A stretch of 64,000 nt of DNA from Cycas panzhihuaensis. Taxonomy: Eukaryota; Cycadophyta. The translations under genes were made by a program, and so were the position numbers. Of this stretch, positions 1 to 12,703 are shown piece by piece (position 1 is the stretch's first letter; each line of letters starts with the position of its first letter). The notes below the pieces were generated by a model that made no database searches, was not told the DNA's origin, and saw nothing but the letters and a program-made list of their open reading frames with translations. The stretch spans positions 54,691,741 to 54,755,740 of the forward strand of contig CM041465.1 of the NCBI GenBank assembly GCA_023213395.1. Reading direction: 5' to 3'.

Positions 1-22
1 CATTCCCAGTAGCTGGGAAGAC
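1..22 (-). repeat. End of element A 3' LTR
   Basis: These bases match the LTR ends at 11401-11422, 15832-15853, 31166-31187 and 36634-36655, all of which carry the imperfect palindrome TTCCCAGTAGCTGGGAA. Read in the element's sense direction this is the start of the LTR. Only its last 22 bases lie in the window. Confidence 0.75.
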
Positions 23-37
23 CTGCTCCCTTAGCAG
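23..37 (-). promoter_or_regulatory. Polypurine tract of element A (degenerate)
   Basis: On the minus strand this reads CTGCTAAGGGAGCAGG directly before the LTR. It aligns with the better kept CCAAGGGGGCAG of D and B. This is the expected position of the plus-strand DNA primer. Confidence 0.6.
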
Positions 38-479
38 TAGAGGTTTGCAACTTGGAAGCACAATGCAACAACAAATGCTAGCAACACAATGTTAGTGACA
101 TATATATACAAACAAACATAACAAAGGTGAAAGCCAATGGCAACGTTGAGTGTCATGGAAGAATGCATGGGTGTAGAGGCAAGGGTGAGATAATATAGGG
201 GCTACTTATGTGTCACCACATAGTCGATTAGCAATGATGATAGATGACGGGGATGCCCCCATCGTAGGAGCAGAATGGAAGGGTGGTGATAATCACACAT
301 ATGATTAGACAAATGTCATGAATAAGGTGTTGTGCACAGAAAGAATTCAAAAATAGTGGGAGTTATATGCTAAGAGAGATGCTGAAAGTAGAGTAAGGAA
401 ACAAACCTGGTGGTTGCCATAGTTTAACCTTATTAGTGACTAGATTTTAGAGGTATGAATAGATCACAATATGAAGGAT

Positions 480-1036
480 AAGATGACCTAAGACTTGGGC
501 GCCTGAGCGATTGAACAAGTCTCTCAAGGTGGGTCACTAAGAAGAGGGGTTCAACGCTCAAGGACAAGATGAACCAGGCTGTCCACCTCAGCGTTGAGAG
601 CCAAAGGAATATGTCAGATATTAATGGAAGGAAAATAAGCCAATAAGGATTTGGTGGTCGAGGTGAGAGCTCTTAGGTGTGGGCACCACACTTGGTAGGC
701 CTGGGTGAGATGGGACACCATAACCCAAGAGTCGTAGAAGAGGATAATGGGTCCAAGGTAGAAGCAGAGCACATCGATAAGGGCCTCCATAACATCTATT
801 TACTTAGATTCATTATTAGTGGCCTTGGGAAGGAAGATCCTGGAATGCATGAAGTCATGTCTAGAAGTGTCACAGAGATTCCATACGACGGTAGAAGGGT
901 TAGGGTTGTTGCAGCTTCTACCATTAGTGAAGATAAATAACGTCATGACAAAAGAAATGGAGGTCTTGATAGGGTGAATTGAGGAGAAAGTGCTGGCAGA
1001 GTCAATAGACGAAGAGGACTCCATATAGAGAAGCAA
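480..1036 (-). pseudogene. aRNH: second RNase H domain of element A, decayed
   Basis: The minus-strand translation matches the second RNase H of B, C and D, with an IFTNGRS motif, then NNP, FLPKATNNE and, further on, VSHLTQ and LNAEVDSL. In an active archaeal-type RNase H the first motif would be TDG, so the first catalytic Asp is Asn here, and the NNEAEY motif is cut by a stop after NNES. It lies between the 3' LTR and the aORF promoter, on the sense strand of the element. The 23-480 stretch to its left is untranslated 3' sequence of the element. Confidence 0.65.
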
Positions 1037-1517
1037 CTATGGGAGGACTCGAATGGTTATCAATAAAGGCCATGAAGGGTAGGAGGACCTAGAAATGAGG
1101 CTACTCGAGGGCGAGGAAAATTACCCAGTAGATTGGAAAGAAACGATGATGAAAAGGCCCCTCTATAGGTGCCAAAGGTCACTTAAGGAAGTGAAGCGTG
1201 GTCCCAAGAGGGGATGACACTTCCTTTGGGAGCCCCAGAGGCACGAATTGTCAGAAAAAATGGGTTCAGGATGGCAAAACAAGCCGTATGAGTATAAACT
1301 CTAGTATATATAGAGGTGGTATACACAACGAGGTAGAAGAGGGCTCACAAGGTCAAAAGGGGATGCCATAAATGCATCCAAAGGGTAAGGAGAAAAGAGG
1401 GCTATAGAGGAAAAATAGGAGATAGACCGAGAAAGCAAAGGTGATCAGAGGGAAGAGATGGTCCTAAGGGCTATTGCAGTAAGAGAAACGAAGGAGGTGC
1501 CCATCAGGGCCCGTACC

Positions 1518-1524
1518 TATATAA
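1518..1524 (+). promoter_or_regulatory. TATA box of the antisense gene (element A)
   Basis: TATATAA sits in the context CCTATATAAGGAAA, found at the same place in C (32486) and D (37997) and as TATGTAA in B (17231). It is 162 bp before the aORF start codon. Conservation across four diverged copies supports a real core promoter facing right, opposite to the LTR promoter. Confidence 0.65.
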
Positions 1525-1685
1525 GGAAAACTCGACAAAAATGAGATTCATTTTCACGGTTTCACGATTGATTTAGAGCCCTTCTCCTTATGTAGTGGAG
1601 TGCTGCCTAACTTCAGAGGCACATAAAGGGAGATCAGACCATTAGATCAGGATGCAGGGATAACCAGTAGGATCAGGAAGACAAG

Positions 1686-3714
1686 ATGGTGGTAGCCAGG
1701 CTGGATCAAGTGAGTGCATCGCACCTTATCCCGCCCATGTCGTCATTTAAATTTAATGAGTTTTTAATACTTTTTAGCCCCTTATAAGCAAATTGGGATC
1801 TCCTAGAGCCTGAATTGGGCCCAGAGAGAGGGGGGACCAGGGCATTAGGTAGGCTTAGTCCCAGTGGACCTGAGTATGGCCTACTCTGGGATAAATTTTT
1901 GGGTCTTTTAGGTGAAAAACCCCTCCCCTTTTATGGGGTTGTCACTAGCCCTGCGACGAAGATCATGGTGCCACAAACTTTACCACAGGGCTGCTCAGTT
2001 TACACCAGAAACTTAGTGGGGCCCCATGCTAAACTCTGTGGTATCACAGAGTTTAGCGCGGTACGAAGGTAGACCAACTGAAAAAATAAAGAATGGCCCA
2101 AAGGAGTGCCAAAACACAAACAGGGAGGAATGAGGGGTAGTCCTGAAGGCAGGCAAGTAGGTATAGAGGAGTTTTGACTAGTTCTTGGTGTGTTTGACAG
2201 GCGGTTATCGCGATAGACAATCGTGAGAATATCGGGGTGGAAATGATGAGCTTCATCGAGATGATGTCTTAAGGAGACTAGAGGGTATTAGGGAGATCTG
2301 GCTTACCGAAGGCCATCCAGACACCACAGTATACATTAGATGAGCATCTCCTGATGGGCATAGTCTCACACTGGGATCACAGGCATCATGTGTTCCACCT
2401 CCCTTGAGTGGGGGACGTCACTATCATACTTGGAGACATTCAAAGGATCCTGGGAGTACTGGCAATAGGAGCATCAGTGTCACTAAGGGAATTACCTGGA
2501 AATGATGTGGCACACAGGGAGGCAGCTACCTATTTCATAGGTTAAGACAAGTGGGAGAGGAGGGGTACACTCATACAGAGTACGATCATGTCACAGATTC
2601 CTCAAGTAAGGAAGTTGATCATACTATGTATTCTGTTCTAAATATCCTAGAAATAGAACTATTGAGACATACTCGGTGGATGGATGGAGATCGTGAGGAG
2701 ATGCGAGGCCAAAGAGAGGATGGACTAGGCCACATTGATAGTGGCGTACCTAATCACCTACTTGGATGCTATTAGGATGGTCAGGAAAGGAGGTTTGTTA
2801 TACATCATGTTGTTGCAGTGCTGGTTCTTTGCAGCGCCAGTGCCAGTGGAGGAGGGCAGAGGTGCCCTGGTAGGTTAGGTCATATGCGAGGTGGTACTAG
2901 AGGAGGAGGACATACTAATAGCTGGGGGAGGTGATCATCTGAGCCAAGGAGCTGGCAGTCCCAAGAGGTGAGATGCTACCTTTTCTTGTCATCTTTCGAT
3001 CGCTAGACATCTAGTTGTTTTGTTTCATTTGGTTTGTTTGGTATACATATATGGATATATATACTGACACATGGTGTGTTGGAATTTGTAGGAGCAGTGG
3101 AGATTGGGAGACTAGTTGAGGCAGTAGTTTGAGAGATGTTCCCTTGGGCCTATGCGGAGGGGCAACCTCCCATCTAGGCAGGAGAGGAGCCACGATCAAT
3201 ACGGCCCCACACAATAGCATTCACCCCATTGGTCATAGCTAGAGATGTATGGGTAGTGGAGTCCTAGGAATACAAGGTGAGAATTGGATGGTTACAGGGC
3301 GAGTTGGACAGGACCATAGCAGAGAGGGATAGCCTACAAGGTTGGGTCCAGGCACTAGAGGCTTAGGGAGGAGCAGGTGGTAATGTAGAGAGTTGTATCA
3401 GAGTGGTAGTGCTAGAGGAGTGGCTCTGAGGGATGGAGGAGATATTCCAGATGATGGAGAGGCTCTGAGGAGTAGAAGGTGAGAGGGATCATATCCAAGC
3501 ATGATATAATCAACAGGTGGATCAGGTGACATCAAGGTCATCATAGAGCAAGACATATACTCACACAGTGGTGACGACCCCGAGGAGGCCTCAAGATGAG
3601 GGGAGCGAGGTAGGGAACTCCCAGAGGCACAGGAGGAGTCTAGGAGGTATGTGGTCCTGAGGAGAGGGATCACATATACCGGGAGATGATGCACCAGGAG
3701 TAGGGGAGCAATAG
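1686..3714 (+). pseudogene. aORF of element A: antisense PMD gene, three exons, broken
   Basis: The gene model comes from comparing four copies. Exon 1 is 1686-1709 (MVVARLDQ), followed by a GTGAGT donor. Intron 1 ends in GACAG at 2200. Exon 2 runs to 2967. Intron 2 is 2968-3091. Exon 3 runs to the TAG at 3712-3714. Exon 2 starts AVIAIDNREN, then meets a TAA in the PMD region; more stops follow. Exon 3 keeps the LVEAVV, AYAEGQPPI and TPRRPQDEGSE signatures of the family. It is transcribed opposite to gag-pol and has its own TATA box 162 bp upstream. The product cannot be made from this copy. Confidence 0.7.
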
Positions 3715-3879
3715 AGAGTATGATATATTTAATTATGATTTGGGAAAGCACTAGACCTCCAAGGAGTCACCATATGTTGCCACATGATTGTACTCCTCCC
3801 TACAAGGATTCTGGCTTCCTGCAGATGATGTACCATACCATTTATATGATATGACATATTATGTTTTTTATGTATATAG

Positions 3880-3900
3880 ATGGGGCTATTGGTACCCCAT
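3880..3900. terminator. aORF 3' hairpin (element A)
   Basis: A 7-bp stem, ATGGGGC/TACCCCAT with one mismatch, begins about 165 bp after the aORF stop. B, C and D have the perfect form ATGGGGT-7 nt-ACCCCAT at the matching place. A role in 3' end formation is inference. The rest of 3715-4360 is non-coding 3' flank. Confidence 0.4.
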
Positions 3901-4369
3901 TTGATATATGATGATGCGTTATGTTGCATTTACTTTTATGTGTATGTTTTTGTGTACATGTGTGAGGGTGCACGGGTGCACAAGGAGCTATAGATCATGA
4001 TGTTTTGAGTTGATTATCACATGGTTTGTGTTAGAGGATTGTTTGATTTATGGGTTGTGCACACACTTCCTTTCATATAGGGCCATACATCTAGCGAGCC
4101 CACATGATCACCATGAGCATTAGTGATAGGCATATATGGGGCTAGGAGACAGGGAACGATACATGTGCATGTAGGAGCATAGTAGAATATACAAAGGGAG
4201 TGCTAGTAAAAAAGGAAGTAACGATACTCGAACACGCCATCCTAGTTGGGGAGTGTTTCCAAGCTCAGGAGTGACATGGACAACACATCCAATTAGGAGG
4301 ACATGTTCCCCAAAGAGAGGGGAGACAGGGGGTTATGCAGGAGGAACCGAAAAGGAACAAGAATACCAC

Positions 4370-4432
4370 CCTAAACTACCATTCCGCCTGTGATTAGGAG
4401 AGATGGAGACACCCCTAGAATGGTAGTTTAGG
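4370..4432. other. Convergence hairpin (element A)
   Basis: Perfect 15-bp inverted repeat: CCTAAACTACCATTC at 4370-4384 and its exact complement at 4418-4432, with a 33-nt loop. It sits where the gag-pol transcript, running left, meets the aORF transcript, running right. The same structure, with a differently decayed stem, follows the integrase stop in B, C and D and is repeated five times in E. Confidence 0.7.
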
Positions 4433-4571
4433 CTCATTTCAGAGTAAAAGGGAAGAGAGAAGGAGTGGAAGTAATGGGACTATAGCGATCAACATACCAC
4501 TTGACATACCTAAAGGACTCCCTAGAAGAGTCGGAATGAGTTCTCCTATGAGGAACAATAGGAGGTTCCTA

Positions 4572-7500
4572 GGCTTCATTGCCCACGGGGAAAAACGAAG
4601 AGGGAGGCACGAGAATCACCTGATTGATAGGAGCGATAACATAAGACACAAGTGAAGAGTTAGTTTCTTCAATGATGGGAGTTCCAGATTGGGACCTAGA
4701 ATGAAGGAAGTGGCCTCTACTCATGCCCAAGAAAGAGATGGGATGGGGGAAATCCTCATCCTCACCATCAGACTCATTGTCGCTAAGTATGGTGAGATAC
4801 ACATAGCTTCTGACACTAATAGGGGAAAAGCGTGTGAGGTTGGAAGAAGAAGATGGGGGGTCTTCTTCCAAAGGGGATGGATTAGGGATGTCGATGGAGC
4901 AAGCGAAGGCACGGGTAGAAATGTCCTTGTCACGTTTTACTTGACCATGAACTGCTTGACGAGGTTGATAAGGTTGCTTAGTGGGAGGAGACTCCTGAGA
5001 GACAACACTCATTCACCCCTCATGGATGAACTTAAGTTATCCCCATTAGGACAAGTACACGACTCTCATCTAGTCAAGCCATGGGAGTCCCAATAGAAGA
5101 TTGTAGTTGACATCAACATCAAGAACTATAATATCGGTGAGGATAGTCTTGTCCTCAAGAGTAAGGGGGATGGACACCAATCCCAAGGGTGTCTTTTCGC
5201 TACAATCATAGCCTTTACATCGCCATGGAACTAGCTTTAGGGCTGATATGCCAAGCTCTTGCATGACACGTAAGGGCATGGCATTAACAGAAGAACCATT
5301 GTCAACAATGGTTCTATATAAAGTACAATTGAGAGTATCAATGGTTATGGTGAAAGGGAAATGCCATTAGTGTTCCCTTTAACTAGTAGAGGGAAGGTCC
5401 TTAAGATTAAAAGAGATGGAAAGTTCATGACTTGGGGCAATACTCAAGGCATGGACGGATGAGTCACCCAATCCTAGGGCTTGCAGGAGAAGCATACGCT
5501 GCTCAGGGCAGCTCCTTAAGACATCTATTATGGACATTCCAGTAGCTACGGTGTGGTGTTCATTGACAATAGAGAAGGACTTTCCCTTTGCGGGAGGTTG
5601 GGGAAGGGCTCTTTGAAAGTAGTAGTGACAAGGGTGCACAGGAATGGTCTTGGGGATTGTAGGGACCTGGAAGAGAGGTTTCCAGAAGAGGGTCAAGGTG
5701 AGGTGTGGATGAAGAGATTCCATTCACCTCTTTAGTTGCTTAAGACCTGGTTAGGGCATATAATGGAGTAGTCTCAAGAAATTAGATAACCTTCTTTCCC
5801 TTGTTTCAGGATCGAGAAGGTGAAGGGGTACAATGGTTAGGGGAACTTGAGGAAGAGGATGGATTCCTCGTACCCTTCCCTTTAGCTTGTGAAGGGCGAG
5901 GGTTTAGGGATCTTCCTTGGTTTCAGTTATTCTTTTATTGGTGATTGCGATTACGTTCTCCATGTTTGGGGAAGGGATCTCTATGGATGGGCTGGATTAA
6001 GTTAGGCCTAGATGCCTGTTTGGGGGAAGAATCATGTGTCAGGGCAGCCCTAGGGTGTTGGGCCCAACAATATGAATCTTCACAGAAGCATTCTCCATGA
6101 ATGGAATACCACTTCTTTTCAAGGGAGGAATCGAGTTTCTTTGCTTGAGAAGAATGGGTGTTACCACCCTTAGAGGGAGTACCTTAGGAAGCCTGGTGGA
6201 CTGGCTTATAAAAAGTAGGAGATGAAGGAGCCTGGAGTTTGAGCTCCTTCATGGTATGTTTGAACGAATGAATTACAGAAGTGAGTGGATCTAAGGTCTT
6301 CTCGGTAGGGTAAGAAGAAGACTTAGCAGACTGTTGGGTTTTAGTCTCTTAGGGTAGTGGAGGTGTCTCACATCATTGCGAGGGCTTTAGAAGCTTCTTG
6401 AGTCCAGCTTGGATCTCAATGGCCTCAAGTGCCAAGCACTTGGCTATCGAAGTATCACATGTAGTTGCCCCCATTTTCAGGACTTTAACATGGACTTCTA
6501 GGTGAAGGGCATTGACAAAGAGGTCCCTCTTTAACTTCGTAGGCAGAGTTGCCTTGGTAGAGTGAAGAAGGTCGTTAAAATGTCTCACAAAGTCATGATT
6601 CATTTCATCGTGACCTTGTTTAAGAGACAAAAGGGATTTCATCCCACTCTCGAATGGACATGCTACATCAAAATAGTTGACAAATTTATCCACAAGCTAT
6701 TGGAATGAAAAAATAGAATGTGCTGGTAGGAGATAAAACTACTTGAGGGCATTGCCTTAAAGGGATTGCAGGAAAAGTTTCATAAGAATGTGGTCATAGG
6801 CCCAGTAATCGATGCATACCATAGAAAAACTATGGACATGCTCTGCTAGGTCCTGTGATGAAGTCCTATCAATTTTGGGGACTTTAAGAGAGTGAGGTGG
6901 TAAGTTAGTTTTTAATGCCTCAATGGATAGGGGCGTTGACCTATAGTCCATAAAGGGACGTGCCCTTGATTGGACCATAGGATCAATGGATGCTAGAAGA
7001 GGAGATGGGCAAGGTTGCCCAAATCCTTCTTGGAGGGTTTGATTCGAATGGGGATAGTTCGCTCCCACCATTTGGTGAGAGGATATGAATCCCACATTTG
7101 AAGAGGTATGCATAGGAGTGGATGGGTGTGATGGACCCATTCCTCCTAGAGGGAATTCTCCTTGTTGGAAAGGAGCTTAAAGGAAATTGCTTTGGGAGGG
7201 GGCTGGCCCTCCTTGTAAAGGCGTAATGTGAGGTGCAACACAGGATGATGGAAAAGATGGGTGGGGGACTAGATTTTGCCCATATGGGCTGCCCATGGGT
7301 GGTGTAACCCCATATGGGTGCAGAGGGCCACCCCATAAGCAGGAAGGGAGTTCCCTTTACCATGCCCCCACAGTTAAGAGATGTAACTAGGAGGCATATA
7401 GAGAGAAAAGTCCCTAGGTTGGAGTTGAGAGTCTGTGGGGGCGGGCCCCATGTGACTAGAAGTAGGGGGACACGTGGGTCTCCTAGGTCTAGTAGCCAGT

Positions 7501-8141
7501 GAATAGACTATGGTTAGAGGAGGAATAGTCATTTGAATAGATGAGGACATGCCTTGGGTAGTCCCCAAGGAACATAAACCATGGGGAGAAGAAGATGAAG
7601 TGAGAGGTAGGCTCATCGTGGGTAGGAAAGTCGAATGGGATGAGCGAGGTAAGGAAGATGTAGAAGAAGGAAGCACAACACTCTGCAAGATGTTCTCAAA
7701 CCACTTAGGGTATGGTTAGAGATGAGCAGATGAAAAATATTAGCTAAGGGCTTCTACAACATCGGTAGGAGGGGTATTCGCCTAATGGTAAGAGGTGGAC
7801 CGAACCTCGTACGAAGTGAACCCCGTAGGATGATCCTCATGAGAGTCACCATTGTGGTGGTAAAACTCTAGAGGGGATGAAGGCTCTACTTCATGAGTAG
7901 AAAGATGGTGGGATTGTGGGTGTTGCTGGTCACCCAGATATAGGATAGGATTTTTACTTCCTTGGGTGGACCCTTGGAAGGAAGTAGAAAGCTCAAGCGA
8001 ATTGAACACATAAGCATGGTATGCCCAATCTAAGAGAGGTCCCTCCATAATCAAATTAGGATCTGACATGGGAAGCGAGTGATATTATAAGTCTTCTAAC
8101 AGCAGAGGTAGACCTCGTAAGCGACATGAAAATTGTTGCAT
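4572..8141 (-). pseudogene. gag-protease of element A
   Basis: The start is set by the family's N-terminus, here MQQFSCRLRGLP, at 8141. An N-terminal Pro/Ser-rich region follows (MEGPLLDWAYH), then the Retrotrans_gag core with FSMVCIDYWAYDHILMK near 6800 and NYFDVACPFESGMKS at about 6690. A degraded CHHC knuckle lies near 6110. The protease is at about 5070-5600, with IVDNGSSVN at the active site near 5300 and the YNLLLG.PWLD motif at its end. A Ser/Pro/acidic linker ends at 4572. Several in-frame stops (for example just after LLEDL near 8090) and shifts break the frame. No RT follows, unlike in B and D. Confidence 0.8.
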
Positions 8142-8280
8142 ACAAGTTCTTCCTATAGGTTGGAAGAAAGGAGAGATAAAGTTGTGTACATGTTGGGGGC
8201 TTCCCAACAAAACCAAAAGGGAGAGCTACCAAGAGGAAGTAGCACCAACAGGAAGAGGGAAAGAATGCCTTACCGGCGAG

Positions 8281-8298
8281 TCCCCAATATGGTCACCA
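8281..8298 (-). promoter_or_regulatory. Primer-binding site of element A
   Basis: Minus strand reads TGGTGACCATATTGGGGA, one base inside the 5' LTR. D and E have TGGCGACCATACTGGGGA; the two differences here are C-to-T type. The sequence resembles the tRNA-Arg-primed sites of Tat/Ogre elements; the exact tRNA is not settled. Confidence 0.7.
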
Positions 8299-8299
8299 G

Positions 8300-11200
8300 T
8301 GGAATCAAATCTATGGGATGGTAACCACACTTGGTTAGGATTAGGTTAGTCAACGAAGGGCTATGGAATATAAAGTCAATCTGGCAAGTGAGATAAATCA
8401 CCCATACAGGGTGTCCATGCATCAGAACGCAAGTTTGAGACCCATGAATGGCACACAACTCCCCTCTAGGTAACTCGATTTTGGTTTTGGTGGAAGCAAG
8501 AGTGAGGGATATCCTCAGTTTCTCAAGTAACCTCAAGAAGTAAGTCCTCTTGCCCTTGGATGGATGAAAGGGGGAGGCGAGACCAAATGAGGGAATGAAT
8601 CCTTGTAGGAAATGGAGGAGATATGAATGGGTTGAATTTGGATGAGTGATGTGGGGGTTACACGCTTGTAAGAATGACATTGGACAACCACCTCATGTGC
8701 AGGACCAACCCAAAGGAGAGGATGCCAAGGCTACTTAGCTAATGTAGGTGTGATGGGGTTAGAAGAGGATGTCCTAGAGGAAGAATCCTCCTTAGGTTAA
8801 CCCACCCAAAGTGAGTTTGGGGGATAAGAGGCAACAGTGGAAGAGGCAGGATAAGAGGCAACAGTGGAAGAGGCTTCCACTGTCTTATGTGTTAAGGGTT
8901 TGGCCTTCTATATGTGATGATGAAGTGATGTGTAACTAGTTATGTTTATTACGAACAAGAGACAAGAACTATAAAAAATATAGTAAATATACTCTCGTTT
9001 ACTCTCAAATGTAAAACCTCACTCTCTTTTTGTTTTAATAGGAGAAAAGGGAGTGAAGGGGGCAAGGTAATCAAGTGCAAACATACGTACAAAAGATGTA
9101 AGGCCTAAAAGAAATACATGCAATAAAGTAGGAAAGTGGGAGGATATGGTTCCTATCTCATGCTTTCCTAGAAGTGTGAGTATAGAATGCATATACAAGT
9201 AGTAGATGCAAGCTTATTTCTTTTATCTTTTTTTCTTTTTGTGTTTCACTTATACAAATAAATATGCTTAAGATAAAAAGGAAAAGAGTTATGAAGAGAA
9301 AAGAACGGTGTACCTAGAGGACCATGCAACTGAATAAGGATATTCTCTTACACCGTACTTGCTTCCCTTTTCCTTTTCCCACATGCGGGTAGCATAGAGC
9401 AATGATGTTAGGGATGCCTTACCTTCCCCAAAGCTAAAAGGAAAAGGTAAAAAAAAATAAAAGAAAATGACTATGCAAAAGACGGAAATGACCAAGGGAA
9501 AGAATGAGAGAGACGTACCTGGATTGATGCATTTCTTTCTTCTCCACAGGTAATGTAGTAAAACCTATAATTAAAGAGTACTCCCCTCTTTCCTAAGGGG
9601 CTGCTAGGATGCCAAATATATATGTATATGTGAAGTGCATAAAATAATGCAAGTAAAGTACTTCAATCAAAGTAAACTTTTAGCAAAGAAACAACCTCTA
9701 ATCTCCTCAATGAAAGCAAGACAAGATAAAAGGACAGGGATGGTTAGCCTCAGAATGGCTAACCCTCCAATGCATACACCTCCACGCTGTCCAAGCATAC
9801 AAACAGTAGATCTAGATAGTCTAATAGCAGCAAAATGTAGGACAGATAGGTTGCACAAAGGTTGTAAATATTACTGATGTTGCAAAGGCTACGATATGTA
9901 ACGTTTGTAACTTAAGGCTAAGCCAACACCTAAAAGTGACGTACGGTATGACTAAGGGTTGGAAACTCTGCCCATGTAAGGCATATAGGGTTGGAACCAG
10001 CGTAGTAAGGGGCTACGTATGCTAATACTAGTGATGGCCTCTCTTTTGAGAGCTCTCTAGTAACTCAAGGGAGGCACAAAAGAGGAAGAGGAAAAAGGGA
10101 GAAGAGGGTTGCCCTTGAGGAGAAGGCCTTGTTGGGTGCAGAACCTACCTTATCTCTTTTCTCTTACCCTTTTTGGACCTCTCCTTGCAGCCTCCTTGGA
10201 GAAACTAGGAGAGAGCAGGAAGGTAGGGAGGACAGGCAAGGAGAAATGGAGGGGATGCCTCTTGTACTTGATGGAAAAAACTAAGAAAAGAGAGATATAC
10301 AGGGTATTCTAATCTCTTTTAGGGGGGCTAAAATGAATAAAATGAAATAGTACCTACTATGGGCAGACTGGTAGCAGATTTGCCTAAGAAAATAGCAGAG
10401 GAAGCCAGTCATGTGATGTTTACAGTTAGATTCCTATGAAGGCTATGAAACCTAAAGGAGAAACCTGATGAAATCTGATGCTTGTGCGTGGAAGTGAGTC
10501 TTGGGGCATGTCCTCACTTGGAGAAGCTTGTTCTTAGGCTTGCTATCATGGATCTAATCCACAGAGTGTAGATCTCAAGCTGGGACACAGGTGTGACAGA
10601 TGTTGCAAGGTGCTCCTACAGAAAATAACCTATGAAAGTAGAAGAGGAGAGGAGAAAAGATGGAAGAAGAGGAGGAAATGAATTCTTTTTTGGGTTTTAT
10701 ACCTAACCCTAGCTTAATTGGATGATTAGGATTAGGCTAGGACTCAGGATATCACTAAGCCACATGGTAATTTCACAATAAATGCAAAATTTACCACGAT
10801 AGATTTTAAAAAATATTTTATGATAGTTGCCTCATGGTAAACTTCGTAGTACCGTGAAGTTTATTATGATACTGTGGCATTTATCACGGTGCAGTGACAG
10901 AATGCAAAACAAAAGGAGAAAAGGGAGTTGGGATCCCTAAAGGAGGGTGCCCCATGCCTAGGAGGGCTTGGCCCTCTATCAAGGTGGCTGGGGACAGTCA
11001 TAAGGAAACTATGAGCTACACCAGATAGAGCACCAGAGCGATAGGGTTCCCAAGAAGCTGGAAAATGGATAAGGAGATACCAATCACACCTAGTAAGGCG
11101 CTACAAGTGGTGATGTGGCAATGGGAGTGTGAATGGATCACATGGGCTAGTTGGTACTTGGGATAACATGGAGGTGTGTAGGAGGGTTGTGGAGTGCCAT

Positions 11201-11422
11201 TGGGATCCATGTCCTGAGGGCGTCATAGGCTAGAATAGTGTCAAGTAATATGATCAAGCAGCATATGCAAGGTGATCACTCAAATATATCAATTAGTCAT
11301 GCAATGAAAAATAGATGCTTTGATTTACCTTTCTATAGAAGTGACAAAGGTAAAGGATAGAAGTATACCCGCACTTACCTAAGTTGACTTGCCAAAAACC
11401 CATTCCAGGTAGCCAAGAAACG
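8300..11422 (-). repeat. 5' LTR of element A (about 3.1 kb)
   Basis: It runs from TGGAATC next to the PBS to GAAACG, where the palindrome ending matches the other LTRs. It is the longest LTR in the window. It holds no supported gene; the ORFs inside are short and not shared. Near 10840-10890 it has the family motif with GTAGTACC flanked by AAACTT and AAGTTT arms, heavily mutated. The terminal CA is CG. Confidence 0.75.
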
Positions 11423-12703
11423 GTCTCCAAATTATAAACATAAAAACTCTCCTTGATTCACTCTTAAAATGACTCTAGGATACTTCAATTACTTCACACC
11501 ATGGAAAAATATGATAAAACAATGGTATTAGGGTCACTTTTAATAATATTTCTTTGAGAGGAATATGCCAAAGGTATATTCTAAAAAGTGTGACTTTTAT
11601 AATCTTCATCTATCCATCACTTGGCCCACGTGCTTTAAATCTCCCTAAATACAATATTTGATTATACTAAAGTAAAAAACTTAGGATAAAGTGAAACTCA
11701 AATTATAATATGGGTCTCCAAGGGATCATAGCAATTAGACAAATGAAGAGCAGACACGCAAGCTTGCATACACCTCACATGAATGGGTGGACAGTGGTAC
11801 AAGTCTCCCTCACACTTGTACAATTGGTAAACAACCTAACTATAGTCCAACAACCTTTACACACACCTAACCAATGTGTATATATGCCCAGTTATCATAT
11901 ATAAGCACCCAACTAATATATATACGTGCCTAACTAGAGCTATAAAGGAGCAAAAAACATCATAAAAATAGTCCAGCTAGCTCTAAAATATACCCAACCA
12001 TGTAAGCACACACTCAGCCTTGATATAGTTGTACTATGCTTAATTTATGTACACAAGTCTTCAAAATAGCACACCAATAGCCTAGCTACCTCTTGACATA
12101 CAGATGCAGGCTCAAAAGTGTGCATACAATGGAGATATGAGGTCACACTCCTAAATAAAGGACACTACAACTCAAAAATATAGTAGATGATACTTTATAC
12201 TACTAAATACTCACTCTAATCTCAGTATAGAGGGCTAAAAACATTCCAAATTGGCTTCAATCTCTCTTATATAGATTAGATACATGTACTACTAGAAAAA
12301 GCTTGTTCCTTTTTGAATTCGTAGTGGTTTGGATGGGTAAATAACTGACTTACTTGTGTACATAGATGGTTGTCCTTATAGTCATTGAATCACCATCAGT
12401 ATACACTCTATTGGCTTGAATCACCCTTATAGGTCATCAACCCCCTTTGGATGGCCCCAAACGAGCCAACTCACATCACAACTATGGCCTTCACGCCTGA
12501 TTATTGACTCTAATAGACCTTTATGCTTTGTTAAATAGTGATTTTTGCTACTTCAATGACCATTGATCTGTTGTGCCTACTTTTTTACGTTGTTGGAGTT
12601 GATGGATCCTCATGACAAGTCTTAGGTTTTACAGCTTGACCTAGCAACCAGTGATCTTACTGCTCCACTCAATGCCAAACTTTAGTTGTGTAAGACCCTA
12701 TAT
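11423..12703. other. AT-rich intergenic stretch, nothing recognised
   Basis: No ORF above about 65 codons makes sense here and no family motif of the gypsy elements is present. It may be the decayed interior of an older element whose LTR-like end is at 12719-13200, but no protein motif supports that. Confidence 0.4.

Larger units (their letters stand above)
1..11422 (-). mobile_element. Element A: Ty3/gypsy (Tat-like) LTR retrotransposon lacking RT-RH-INT, partial at the window edge
   Basis: A minus-strand element. The window opens in the last bases of its 3' LTR. Leftward to rightward it holds a polypurine tract, a decayed aRNH, an antisense PMD gene with its promoter, a convergence hairpin, gag-protease, a PBS and a 5' LTR. 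Between the hairpin (4370-4432) and the post-protease linker (about 4460) there is no RT, RNase H or integrase; B and D have roughly 3 kb of pol there. A is therefore a non-autonomous deletion derivative. Many CAG/TGG codons have become TAG or TGA and CpG is scarce, as expected of an old methylated copy. The possible target duplication on the right is GTCTC (11423-11427); the left one is outside the window. Confidence 0.85.

Noticed and set aside
9289-9495. Short ORFs inside the A 5' LTR
   Set aside because: Not shared with the B LTR, no motif, and typical of random frames in AT-rich LTR sequence.
12285-12302. TACTACTAGAAAAA, like the terminal repeat of CACTA transposons
   Set aside because: No matching inverted end, no duplication and no transposase in reach.
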